Part shown: piece by piece, positions 45,899-57,539 of the stretch
How positions within the stretch are numbered: the stretch's first letter is position 1
Layout of the letters: each line of letters opens with the position of its first letter
Origin: Leucaena leucocephala
Lineage: Eukaryota > Streptophyta > Magnoliopsida > Fabales > Fabaceae
Length of the DNA stretch: 64,000 bases
Reading direction: 5' to 3'
NCBI GenBank assembly: GCA_037074615.1
Contig: CM073537.1
Span: 18,867,989-18,931,988, forward strand
Program-made: the position numbers and the translations under genes
The notes under the pieces: generated by a model
Database searches by the model: none
What the model saw: the letters and a program-made list of their open reading frames with translations, nothing else
What the model was told of the DNA's origin: nothing

Positions 45899-47157
45899 AA
45901 TACCTTGATATTCAGCGCTGTCATATTTCCAAAATTAAAGAAGTGGCCATTTGATTAGTTGATTTCAATTAAAAATGCATGCTCGCAAGGTACAAAAGCT
46001 TCATATGGGGAAATGGAAAGTCAAAACTTCCACTGTACTACATCAACTTCTAAGTACGCACTATGCCTCCTAGCTATCGACGTATGGCCTATGCTATGCC
46101 TAATGCATAAGGCATTTATTTTAATATAATAAAATTTAAGTAAAAAGTTTTAAATATTTAATGCTTTCTAATTTTATTTTTTATTAGTACCATTTTAAAA
46201 ATTTTACTTAAATTGTTAATTTATTCATTCAACTTATATCCAGTACTTTATATACTGATTATCCAGTTTACCTATAAACATCCGCAAATAATTCGTGGCT
46301 ATATATGAGCAGTCGCTTTTCTCTTGCCCTTGTTTCAACAAACTAGGAGGCCAATTAATTTTATTTGAATTTATATTATATAAATACATTTGATATGTAT
46401 ACTCAGGTTGAACTTGCATAATTAATATTGATGTTTTGTTTCTATTTTTTCATTATTCACATTGACATACCTACATTTAGAAAACAAAATAATAAACTAA
46501 TAAAACAAGATATGATTTTCTTTGTTCTTTTTACTCATTTACTCCTTTTTTTATATTAATCCACTTACTTTCTAAATATATAATGGCCCCGCGCCCTATA
46601 TATATATATGATATAAATTTGGGATCAATTTTGTATACAATTATTTAATTAGATTAGAATTGAGTATTATCAAGCATGATTCGAAGTAATTTTTCTAAAT
46701 TTTTTTTATATTCACAATAATTTCTTATTTTTAAGCTACTAAAACTCTTTTTATTATGAATAAACATAGAGTAGGCTCGTTATTACAATTTTATAGGCTA
46801 AAGTTTCATTCATCATATTATAAATTAAATGAGATGGGTTAGTGGAAAAACTAATAAGAGGCTAATTAATTATATTTTATAAAAATTGTATATCTCATAA
46901 AATTAAAATAGAAGGAAATATGGTAATTACAGGCCTAAATTAAATTGAACCTTGATCAAGTAAATGTGGTTTCGGATTTTCTAATTAAAAGTTTTGCTAA
47001 TAATATATACGTAGTATATATTATTATATAAAATTTAGTATTTTAGTGAACTTTTTCCTACGGCATAACATCTAGTTTTTTCTTGGTTTTAGAGTACATG
47101 GACAAAAAAAAGAGAATAAATAATGATCAATCTTTATATGATATCTTTTCACTGTAA

Positions 47158-47340
47158 CCAACGATTAGTTTGAGTGGTAAGCGATTCGATATCACTTAAG
47201 TGAGGTCTTAAATTTAAACTTTAGCGTATACAGAAAATTTTCGTTGAGAAACTCACCTACCATAGTCAGGTACGCAAAGCGGGTCGGATCTGTTTGTATT
47301 CAGGATAAAACTCCGGTGAATGGGTGGATAACTAAAAAAA
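47158..47340 (+). mobile_element. tRNA-derived SINE, diverged copy, with 15-bp target site duplication
   Basis: Aligns along its length with the SINE at 27645 (shared GAGTGGTAAGCG, TGAGGTCT, CAGAAAATT, ACTCACC, GCGGGTCGGATC, AAAACTC) but has many C-to-T and G-to-A type differences. Flanked by the perfect direct repeat ATCTTTTCACTGTAA at 47143-47157 and 47341-47355, after an A-rich tail. Confidence 0.78.
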
Positions 47341-47567
47341 ATCTTTTCACTGTAAAGTTTCGAAGACAAAAGATGTTAGTTATCCGTAGATGATATAAAA
47401 TCGAGATGGATTGTGCATAGTTTATTTATCACGCCAGTAGTGGTCTTAACTTGTGGGATTACACTAGCCCCTGTTGGAGTGTGCATGCGATAACAGGAGG
47501 CGTCATTTATGTGGTTTAGGCAATTATATGTGAGATATTAAGGAAAGGCCACCGTTAACATTCCCCT

Positions 47568-47570
<3 letters not shown>

Positions 47571-47617
<47 letters not shown>
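47571..47617. repeat. (TA)n microsatellite in the promoter of GDSL copy 4
   Basis: Uninterrupted TA run, about 47 bases, lying 70 bases before the start codon where copy 3 has a short CA/TA run. Confidence 0.9.
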
Positions 47618-47620
<3 letters not shown>

Positions 47621-47689
47621 GACACCCCCCTTCCCCTAGCTTCTTGTCTAGCGAGCAAAGTAGAACCAGAAACACAGGCGTCGTTTGTG

Positions 47690-49409
47690 ATGCTCATGGC
47701 GGATTTGAAGAAGCCTCTCATTTTTGGGGTTACAGTGCAAATTTTAACAGCTTGTTATTGTGTCTTGTTTAGGGTTTGCTTATCAAATAAGGTGGTTCCT
47801 GCAATTTTTGTGTTTGGGGACTCGTTGCTTGATCCTGGCAACAACAACTACATTGTTTCAATCGCCAAAGCAAACTACAACCCCAATGGAATTGACTTTG
47901 GAAGCCCATCAGGGCGTTTCACTAATGGCAGAACCGTTGCAGATATCTTAGGCATGATTTAAATTTACATATACTTTAATTTCCTGCATTTTATTCCTTT
48001 CCAACTGTCAAATCAACACTCGTAGAAATAACTTTCGATGTTGGTGAACTTGATGTAGTGTAGTTGATAACTGATTCTCTTTTCTCTTTGCCATCAGGGA
48101 AAGAATTGGGTCTTAATTTCCCTCCTCCTTATATGGCTCCCACTACAAAAGCATCTGCAATTCTTAATGGAGTCAATTTTGCTTCCGGTGGAAGTGGCAT
48201 TTTAAATCAAACTGGTCTAATGTGGGTAAGTTTACTGGCACCAAATAAACTTCAAGCTCCAAACTTTAGTGCATCAAACATTTTAACGGTAAATAAAATT
48301 AGGGTTATGAGTGTAATTGAAAAATAATATCAAGATGTTGCTGGATGCATTATAAATAAAATTATTGTGCTAAATGTTACTGAAAAATATCATGAGTATT
48401 GAATACTACTTTACTGGTATATTTATCCTGCAATAGCGTTTTAAAGAGAATTCAGAAGCACATGGTGTAAGAATGAATGACTACTAGTTGTGATTGACAT
48501 ATAGATTGGTCGAATCACCATGGATGGGCAGATAGATAATTTTGAAAAGACTGGGAAAGACATAGTTTCCATGAAGGGTGTCTCTGCAACGCAAGATCTT
48601 CTGAAAAAAGCAATCTTTATGGTATGCATGGGATCAAATGATTTCCTCAGCAACTATTTAGCACCTGCAATAGGCAGCGTTGCTGAATTGGTATCTCCAC
48701 AAGTGTTTGTCGCCTCCATGACATCAACCTTCAGACAACAGCTAACTGTAATAACTACTTTGCTCATCATCAAAACCTGAAATAAAACCTTCAAGTTTCG
48801 TTTGTTATTATGGTTAATTGTGCTTTGATGTTCATTCATTTGCAGCGACTGTATAATCTGGGAGGCAGGAAATTTATGGTGGTAAATGTGGGGCCCATCG
48901 GGTGCTTACCAAGTCAAAGGGATGTACACCCAGGTGCTGGAGAAGAGTGCGTGAGTTTCCCCAATAAGCTGGCCCAGTCATTTAACGATGAATTGAAGAG
49001 CCTGGTTAAGGAACTGAATAAGAACTTGCAAGGCTCAATATATGCTTATGCCGATGTTTACAACATAGGACAAGACATTCTGCAGAACTACAAGGAATAT
49101 GGTACTACGATGAAACACTATTAATTGATTCGAATTAATTGAGGTGTGATGTTTATTATATGATTGTTTGGGGATATAATTACAGGGTTTGAGAATTCGA
49201 ATTCGTCATGCTGTCACATGGCTGGGAGATTTGGAGGGTTGATACCGTGCCTTCCAGAATCAAGAGTTTGCGAGGATCGTTCCAAGTATGCTTTCTGGGA
49301 CGCTTTCCATCCTTCTGAAGCATGCAACGGGATTATAGCAAAACGTCTCTTAGATGGTGACGCCAACGACATTTGGCCCATGAATGTTCGCAAGCTCTCT
49401 CAAGCTTGA
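47690..49409 (+). CDS. GDSL esterase/lipase (intact copy 4)
   Basis: Exons 47690-47951, 48098-48225, 48505-48747, 48846-49101, 49186-49409, giving 370 residues. Start ATG at 47690 (MLMADLKKPLIFGV); the preceding in-frame GTG is not used. Signal segment through about residue 32 (LTACYCVLFRVCLS). Blocks: FGDSLLDPGNNNY with Ser45; NFASGGSGIL; GSNDFLSNY with Asn175; and AFWDAFHPSE with Asp335 and His338. All catalytic residues are intact. Intron 1 starts GC (AG|GCATGA) and ends AG; the rest are GT-AG. Leader and signal peptide are almost identical to copy 3, so the two arose by a recent duplication that included the promoter. A secreted esterase is inferred; the substrate is unknown. Confidence 0.92.
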
Positions 49410-50395
49410 TTTATTTTGGTCTTCTCAGCAATAAGATGGGAATCACGAACGAGCGCAAATTCAGTCCAAATTGTACAACATATATATGTGCACGCGTTTA
49501 ATCTGTGTCGTAGTTTATCATAATAATAATCTGAAACTGTTACATGTTTCAGATTTCATTTCAAGTGACTTTAGCTACACTGTTCTTGCTCATCAGAACA
49601 GAGCACCTGAAAGTGAAACAATACTATACACCAGCTACTTGTGGGTTTTCACTACCATATTGATGAGTATTTATTTACTCTTTTTTTTTAATCAACTGCT
49701 GAGTATAAATTTGCCCACTCATGCAGCATCATCAGAATATAAACTTTCATTCGGTTCGACCAAAATAAATGGGTATAATTATTTTAAAAAAAAATACAAA
49801 TTTTATCAAATAAAATTTAAAAACTAAGTTACATTAGTTATGATTTATGAATAATATAATTTGCTATAGTTTATTACATATTAGAGGATTAAGTATGTTG
49901 GATTTCGTTGGCACATACAAAAAATATGGTACTTGCATTACAGTGCTCTCTGGATCTCATTGAAAATTTTATTATCTAAAACACATTAACCAATACTTGG
50001 ATAGTAGAAGATTATGGAAGAATATTATGAGAAAAATTATAAAAAACATTAAGTTTTTTTATCATTTTAAAAAAAATTCTAATATTCTTTCCCTTCCCTT
50101 ATTTTCCTTTCATTTCTTTCTCCATCCAAACGTATAAAAGAATTTTTAATGAAGACATTTTCCTAATTTCCCCTGTTTTCTTAGATGATTTTATATTTTA
50201 TATTAATTTAAACTATATGTATCTTTTTCCTTACAAAAATTGAGGGGATACAGATCAGCCTCCTGAATTTATTGGTTTATCTTTATCCTCTTCACTCACC
50301 TCCGCAATCATCACGAGACGACGACGTCGCATTCGGATCCTATCCCCTTCAAAGCTCGAACCGCGCCGAGCAACTGGGCCCAAATCGCCAAAAAA
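49410..50395. other. Intergenic region downstream of GDSL copy 4
   Basis: About 1 kb AT-rich sequence. The frame at 49471-49827 has no domain. The leader of the following gene starts at about 50260. Confidence 0.5.
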
Positions 50396-52629
50396 ATGGA
50401 ATCCTCGTCGCCGGAGAAGAAGCTGATCCTCGTCCAGTGCGAGCCAAACGGCGTCGCTTTGATCACGATCAATCGTCCTGGTTCTCTGAACTCGTTGACC
50501 AGGTCGATGATGGCTGACCTGGCTCAAGCATTCAAGAGGCTGGACAGGGATGATTCGGTGCGGGTAATCATATTGACTGGCTCCGGTCGAGCCTTCTGTT
50601 CGGGTGTGGACCTGACCGCGGCGGAAGATGTCTTCAAGGGTGACGTGAAGGACGTCGAGTCCGACACGGTCGCGCAAATGGAGCGGTGCCGCAAGCCGAT
50701 TATCGGAGCCATTAGAGGGTTCGCCGTCACGGCTGGCTTCGAGATTGCGCTGGCTTGTGACATGCTGATTGCTTCTAAAGGGGCTAAGTTCATTGATACT
50801 CATTCGAGGTTCATTTATGATTTATTTTCTTTTCATTTAATAAATTAGAGATTCATTTCTGATACGGTGATTTGGAGTCATATATGTTTGTGCTGATTTT
50901 GATCTTGAAGTCGTAGAGAAACCTTCTTTCGCCCGACCCTCTAGTCTACTAAATTGATGTAGATGTGACCCCGATGGGACTTTAAATTGCAGGTTCGGGA
51001 TTTTTCCTTCATGGGGTCTCTCTCAGAAGCTTTCACGAATTATAGGACCGAATAAAGCTCGTGAAGTATCTCTTACAGCATCTCCTTTGACAGCAGAAGT
51101 AGCTGAAAGGCTGGGGCTTGTGAACCATGTTGTTGAAGAAGGTGAAGTATTGAAGAAAGCTCAAGAAATTGCGGGTGCCATTTTAAAAAATAATCAAGAC
51201 ATGTTGTTGAGGTACAAGTCAGTCATAAATGATGGCCTCAAGCTGGACCTTGGGCATGCCCTTTCTCTGGAAAAGGTTAGATATCTATCATTAGGTCTAT
51301 GTAAATAAAAATATGATGGATCAAAAAGTTTGAAACTAGATCATTTCAAGTTGATTTGGTTCTCTGAAGAAGGCCCCTATCAAATATTAATTCACTGTTA
51401 CTGTTGTGAACTTCAAATGCAAGTATATTTTTCTCTGTGCTATGGTCATGTTATACCAGTTACCCTTAAATCAAAAGGCGGTATTGTTTAGATTTTTAAA
51501 TTTAGAATTTGGCCCCTTGGAATTAAATACACACTGATTTAATGAACTATGGGCTACAATATAGAATGGTGAAATTTTGTATAGAAAGAGATTGGTAGAG
51601 TTGCTATGGAAATTAGAAGCAGAACCCGCTGAATTCCCCATACCCAAATACCCTTATCTGATCCTTCGCTGATGTCATGTGAGGCATGCAACAAAAAAGA
51701 ACGGTACATGAGATATTCTTATTTATTACTTTCATATTTACTGGCACCTCTCCTTGCTCTGTTTCTCATTTTCCTTTAGTCCTTTTCTGTTTATTGTTTT
51801 CTTCTGTAGAGTGCCACAATAATGCACCTTAGTTATTGATGTGAACTTGCTTTGAACTCTAGTTCCCATGCACGTATGGAAATACATCTATACTCAATTG
51901 AGCTTCCTAATATACTGCTATATAAGATTGTTTGTTTGATATCTAGTTTGCTTCACCACCGGTTATTGTTTGGAAAAAAAAATTCTTTAGAATTTTACTA
52001 TTTTAGTTGGTTGTGTCATTTTCTTTAGTTTTTTAAGAGTCCCTAGGATTTTAGTGTCTGCTGAGCATGTTATGGCACTAAAATTAAAGCTGTGTTCATT
52101 GTAGATAAATGCACGCTGTATGATCATTTGTTTGTTTATATATGGTATTGGTTTTCGTTGTTGAATACTACGAAATTAAAATTGCAAGAGATTCCCTGAT
52201 TGGATGCATGAAAGGACAGATCGTGCAGATGCACATACGCTATCTGAATGTTAGCCAATTTCTTATCAATTTACTATAGTTACCTGGAAATCCTCTTGGA
52301 TCATTGCCCTTAGCCCTATCACTTCCTTGTTTAGATTGAAATCAATTGTTAATTGTTTTCAAACTTGTAATTTCAAGTATGGGCAAACTGGTTGTAGGAA
52401 CTTCTAATACCAATTTAATGATATATGAATTCGATGGAATGTAATGTCCCTGGCCACAGCTTTCTTATGGACAATTGCAAGTTTTCACTCATGTTCATGA
52501 AGTTCTGCATGTGTTTGTGGATTTCAGGAGAGGGCTCATGAGTATTACAATGGAATGACGAAGGAGCAATTCAGAATGATGCAGGAATTCATAGCAGGTA
52601 AAGGTACAAAGAAACAGTCCAAATTGTAG
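50396..52629 (+). CDS. ECHIA: Peroxisomal enoyl-CoA hydratase/isomerase family protein
   Basis: Three exons: 50396-50808, 50993-51275, 52528-52629, GT-AG, giving 265 residues. The crotonase fold is evident: NRPGSLNSLTRSMMADL, oxyanion motif GRAFCSGVDL, IGAIRGFAVTAGFEIALACD, AKFIDTHSRFGIFPSWGLSQKLSRIIG, then a helical C-terminus (ERAHEYYNGMTKEQFRMMQE). The protein ends KKQSKL, a canonical PTS1 peroxisome signal. It closely resembles Arabidopsis At4g16210 (ECHIA), thought to act on enoyl-CoA intermediates in peroxisomal beta-oxidation. The second catalytic glutamate of classical hydratases (usually in a PEIxLG motif) is not evident; the site reads IDTHSRFGIFPSWG, as recalled for At4g16210, so hydratase versus isomerase or other activity is uncertain. 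Intron 2 is about 1.25 kb. Confidence 0.92.
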
Positions 52630-55290
52630 ACTACGTTGTACTGCTCTCCCATGCTGTCAGATTGATGTTGGTTGCCCAGGAGGTGGATTTTACCATTAAA
52701 AAAATGAATTATACAAAATCAGCAGTGATAGTTTATCATGATAAACTGCATTCCTTCCTTGCAATAGTGGTTTGGTTTTCAAAAAGAGGTTGTTTCTCTA
52801 GTGACTAATCATTTCTTAAATCTTATGCACTTCTAATTTTTTTATTCAGCGGGTGTATATTGATGTGTACTATCATGAAATGTGGTTGGCAGATGATGTA
52901 CTCCACAATTACATCAAAATTAACTGAAATCCTTGTTCACTGTTAAAACAAGTTCTCAAAATTTCAAGGCCAATTGTGACGAACATCTCTCCCTCTTTTC
53001 AAATCGATACATAGATATTAAACTCTTTTTAAAGTTGATATCTTTAATTTTAAAGAAAGATAGATATAGCATATCGAAAATTAGACTCAGTGAAGTTGAA
53101 ACTTATTGTAACAGGAATATCAGAACCATGTGAATTAGAAGCTTTGCTTTCACCAACCCCGCAAAGTGCACCGCCATTTTCAAATTCAAATTGCTTTGCT
53201 TTATATTCTCCTCTCTTTCTTCTTTCTTTTCTTCTCTGTTCGTAGTAGCAAGTCCAGTAAAACAAGGACTACGTTTTGATTATCGTCTCTTATAAATTAA
53301 ACTTTACTATATACAGAACTCGGTCAAATTTTAAACTCAAACCCCGTCAAAACTTATCAAATATAAAACTTGCAATCTAATTGTTTCTACATAAAAAACA
53401 AAGAAACAGAGCCATCGCGCATGAGTAAAGCAACCTAAGCAAACAAGTTGTGCATCTGATGGGAACTTCCATTAATTGAAGCCTAAAGAAAAACATTAGT
53501 TGCAGCAGCATTATAGTGTCTTAAAACTTTTGTTAGCATCTATAATCCATAAATAAATTAAGAAAAGTTAGAATTTAATGACCGCTAGCATGAATGTAGG
53601 GTAACGCTTATATCTCATGTCACATTAATGTCATTTTTTTCAATCAGAAGAATAGATGCTAACAATCTGAAGCTACTGTACAATCTAACATGTAATTTTT
53701 AAAATTATAGTTTTAGAAAAGTTTGTGAGATTAGTTTTTAGGTAAAAAAAATTTTGTCCTTGCCTTTTTTTTATCATTTTATCCCATACTATTTTTAATA
53801 ATTTATTTATAAACAAATTATTTTTATAATAATTATCTAAATACTTATTTTTTTATAATTATTTATCTCTTAAAAGTTATAGAAGCTATTTTTCAAAACC
53901 TATTTTTTAAAGCTAAATCAAGCATCCCCTAATCATAGTCCTTTACGGCATATGTTAGCATCGAACCACAAATTAAATTAAGGTGGTGGCATGAAGGAGC
54001 ACAAGCAGGTGATACATCATCCTGTTCAAAACAAGTTGACCATTCTAGCTTTAATGACATATCACCTCATACATAAAATACGAATATACAACATATTTTT
54101 ATGTATAATTAGACCACATTTTTTTCGTGAAGCTTAAGATATAAATGGTAAAATTTATTAAGAAATTTAAGAGTAACTAATTAAAAATCATAAATTGTAT
54201 CTTCAGTTATTAATAGTTAGATGATTTCAAGTTCTTTTATATATTGATTAATACTATTTGGTTGGATAAAATCATAAAATATCTTTTGTATACATCTTCA
54301 TACGTATGCTTATTAAGAATCTGATACTATTAAAAAATATGTAACTATTGTTGGATTGAATTATATCATACTTTTATAATTTAATTAATAAAAGAATGAA
54401 AATATGTTTTAAAGAATAATAAGTCTTAATATTAAAAAATATAATAATAGTAAAAGATTAAAAAAATTATTCTTTTTTATCCTTATAATTTGCATAGATT
54501 TTGAAATTGATCCTTGGGTTTTAATTTGTTTTGAATCCTATCCCACGCTTTGCATAAGTTACCGGCTTTCTCGCTTCCTTCCTTTCTTCCTCCCGAAAAT
54601 GTTCTTTTTCTATAAATTTTTTTTTTAAAAAAGGATAATCCTAAGAAAATTAAAATGTTATCAAAAAAATTGATTAAATTAAACTTCTTATAAAAATATA
54701 CTAAATCAATTTAGATTTAAATTCAAATTATCCTATTTTATCTTGAAAAAGAATTTACCCCCTTTTTAAAAAGCAAACTTCAGCTAACATATATTTATCT
54801 ATAACTTCAAAATTGCTATCCTTAAAAAATATTCCCCGCGAGACTTTAAATTAAAAAAAAATAAAGATACCTGTAGTCTTATTTCCCGTGCTACCTAAAC
54901 AAAATTAAAATCTTTTTAAAATCATTTGAATTCAGTAAAAGCCAGTTAATTATACATTTTAATCTCCATAAAAAATAATAAAATGTAACTATTTTTAAAT
55001 AATAATAATAGTAATAATAGTAATAATATATAAGGATAAGATATACATCAAATTGAGATTAATTTAAACATAAATAATACATTTAATGATATCTAATACA
55101 ACAAGATACTAAGTGATCCAAATCCGAGTCTTAGCACACTAACTATCCCCCCCCCCCCCCAAAGGTCTATATAAAGAGCTCATTAATCACTATACTTCTT
55201 CATAAGTAATTCTTGCTTTCCCAATTAATTGATTGATTCTCTCATCTCATTACTTCCTTCCTTCCTTCCTTCGTATCGTTGACTCCAAAT
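52630..55290. other. Intergenic region between the enoyl-CoA hydratase and La-motif genes
   Basis: 2.7 kb of AT-rich sequence without a convincing gene. A C-run of 12 (55147-55158) and a TTCC repeat (55253-55271) lie in the leader of the next gene. Small frames at 52933-53133 (+) and 53050-53265 (-) are unsupported. Confidence 0.5.
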
Positions 55291-55941
55291 ATGAATCCTG
55301 CTGATCACACTCCTCTGCTTTTGAATCATTCCGATGATTCCAATTATTTTTATGATGTTGGTCATCATGTAAATTTCACTGATCCTTATAGTTTTTTCAA
55401 TATTAACCAAGGTCCTTTTCTCATGCCACCATACCATCAATATCCTTACATACAAAGTTTCAGTTTTGTTCCTTTTTTACCGCCCTACGGGCCTATTTGT
55501 AATTCGGTCCCTTATCCTTATGTCGGTCCTCAATTTTCAACTGTTCTAAGACCATTGCCCCCAGAAGATCCAAAGTTGTACCCTACAATTGTGAAGCAGA
55601 TTGAGTATTATTTTAGTAGAAAAAATTTGGTCAAAGATATATACTTGAGGAAGAACATGGACAAAAATGGCTGGGTTGATGTGTCCGTGATTGCAGAGTT
55701 TAGAAGGATTAAAAAGTTGACTCTGAATATACATCATATATTGGAAGCTCTTGTTTTTTCTTCTGCTGTTCAAGTACGAGGTTACAAGATGCGAGTACGA
55801 TACAATTGGAAAGAATGGCCCCTTCCTCCAGATTTTCAATTGTCAACTCGTAATAATTATAGTTATAATAATATTAATGGCGTTACAGAGTTGACAAATC
55901 AGGTCCTGAACATCTCCATAGGTACATCTTCTTCCTTTTAA
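55291..55941 (+). CDS. Short La-motif protein, LARP1-type
   Basis: Single-exon frame from ATG 55291, 216 residues; the TTG four codons upstream is ignored. A Pro/Tyr/Phe-rich N-terminus (about 1-90, with PPYHQYPYIQ and FLPPYGP) precedes a La motif at about 95-185: IVKQIEYYFSRKNLVKDIYL, RKNMDKNGWVDVSVIAEFRR, KKLTLNIHHILEAL, VQVRGYKMRVRYNWKEW. Aromatic and basic residues used by La motifs to bind RNA 3' ends or caps are present. It most resembles plant LARP1b/1c, which are longer; the C-terminal DM15 repeats of LARP1a are absent. A promoter-like context (TATATAAAG at 55169) precedes it. An intronless, short copy could be a retrocopy or a lineage-specific LARP; it shows no stop or frameshift. 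Confidence 0.78.
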   Translation: MNPADHTPLLLNHSDDSNYFYDVGHHVNFTDPYSFFNINQGPFLMPPYHQYPYIQSFSFVPFLPPYGPICNSVPYPYVGPQFSTVLRPLPPEDPKLYPTIVKQIEYYFSRKNLVKDIYLRKNMDKNGWVDVSVIAEFRRIKKLTLNIHHILEALVFSSAVQVRGYKMRVRYNWKEWPLPPDFQLSTRNNYSYNNINGVTELTNQVLNISIGTSSSF

Positions 55942-57539
55942 TTGTTTGATTAATTAATTCTTTTATTCTATTTAATACCGAGCTAATCTTACGTTTGACT
56001 CTTTTTAAATTTCTTAGGATGAAGAATTTCAATTCTTGGTAATAGTCTCATGGCTTAGTGGCATGCTCCTCAGTGTTTGTTGTCGTCCATCGTCGGAGAA
56101 TTATAAGATCCTTAAGTTTGTTCTAAGTATTGATTAGTTGTATTAGGTTTTAAGATTGTTTGCTACATTACATGTTTTGTTGGTGAGATTTAGGATTTGA
56201 TTGGTTTTGATATTGTAAAAGTTCGTAGACTTTTTTATTAGGTGAGATTATTATTTAGAATTAGGTGGAATAGATTCTTATTTATCAAATTATTAACAAA
56301 AAATAAATCTTATTATTCTGAATGCTAAGTCGTATCTCTGTTGAAGCACATTATTGTCATCACTCATCATCACAACATATATATTATGAATAAATTATCT
56401 TTTTTTGTACAAAAATTAATTTTGATAAAAGCTAATTCTCAAAATTAATTAAATTTGTAAGGGCATGAGTAACCTTCGTCTTTCGCAACCAACTTTTCAC
56501 GGCTAAGAACAAGCCCAGTGATATAGATGACCACATAAATCTCTAGACAATTATTTTAAGTTTTCTCTGGCGCCCCTTATTTGTTTTTATTTTTCATTTT
56601 TAAAAAAAAAACGCATTCAAACTTTTTCTGTGTACGAGACTTATTTCCAATACTTATATAAACACAGGTTCAATCTATATTTAAAAAAAAATTGTTATCA
56701 TTCATATTTAATTTAAAAATAAATAAAGTTTATATAAAATCAAATTAAGATAGGTCATACTTAAATTGTATTTCATATACATTTGATGAAAGAGTAAAAT
56801 ATATATATATGCATGTATGTTAATATGTTCATCATCTTCTTATTTTTTTATCTAAATATATTCACAAAACCAACTAATAGGCATGATAATATATATTACC
56901 ATTACTTCATACAATGTGAATGTTAAAAAAAATTGAACTGTGATGATAATGTATGAGAATAATAGTATCCAATTTAAAATGAAGCAATCTTATCACCTAT
57001 ACTAGTTAGAAAAAAAAAAGAATGAAAGGAAAAAGAACTCAGAAGCATTACCGAGCAGAAGACATTACCGTGCTTCTCCACCTTCCGTTCTTGCTAGTTT
57101 ACGCCTCGTGCGCATCCTCCTCATTTCTTGAAGTGTCTTGCTCTTCTTTCCCCAGATATGGAGGATAATCTTGGCAACGTGACTTGATCATCTGGGGGAG
57201 GTTCTGGTGTTGGAAGTAAATTGGAAAATGTCTTTGGGGATTTCTTTGTATCAAAACAATTACAACATATATATGGTCCTATATAATATTAATATAGAGC
57301 CACGAACCTACTTCCCATATTTTTCTCCAACTATCCAAACAAATAAATAAAACAAAATAATAGGAAACCACTTATTAGAAACATGACTCATTAATGTGAA
57401 TTGACTTGGCAAACTAATTAAATAAAATAAGTAAATAATCCAAAATAGTAGGAACATAACATTGGAACGTAACCCACATTCCTTGGCCACACGTGCTTCT
57501 CAAACTGAAAGGAATAATTTGCGCTAGTTTTTAACATTG
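55942..57539. other. Intergenic region between the La-motif and PP2C genes
   Basis: 1.6 kb, AT-rich. A minus-strand open segment near 57120-57210 (reads MIKSRCQDYPPYLGKEEQDT after a CAG) looks exon-like but has no partner exons. Nothing else is supported. Confidence 0.45.

Larger units (their letters stand above)
45254..47689. other. Intergenic region between GDSL copies 3 and 4
   Basis: AT-rich, with a Stowaway-like MITE (about 45568-45898), a SINE (47158-47340), a TA microsatellite (47571-47617) and the copy 4 promoter. A small minus-strand frame at 46234-46419 has no recognisable content. Confidence 0.5.

Noticed and set aside
53050..53265. Small frames on both strands after the enoyl-CoA hydratase gene
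   Set aside because: Short, low-complexity, without splice partners or domains.
57120..57210. Exon-like minus-strand segment (MIKSRCQDYPPYLGKEEQDT) after a CAG
   Set aside because: No neighbouring exons or known domain; could be chance or a small gene fragment.
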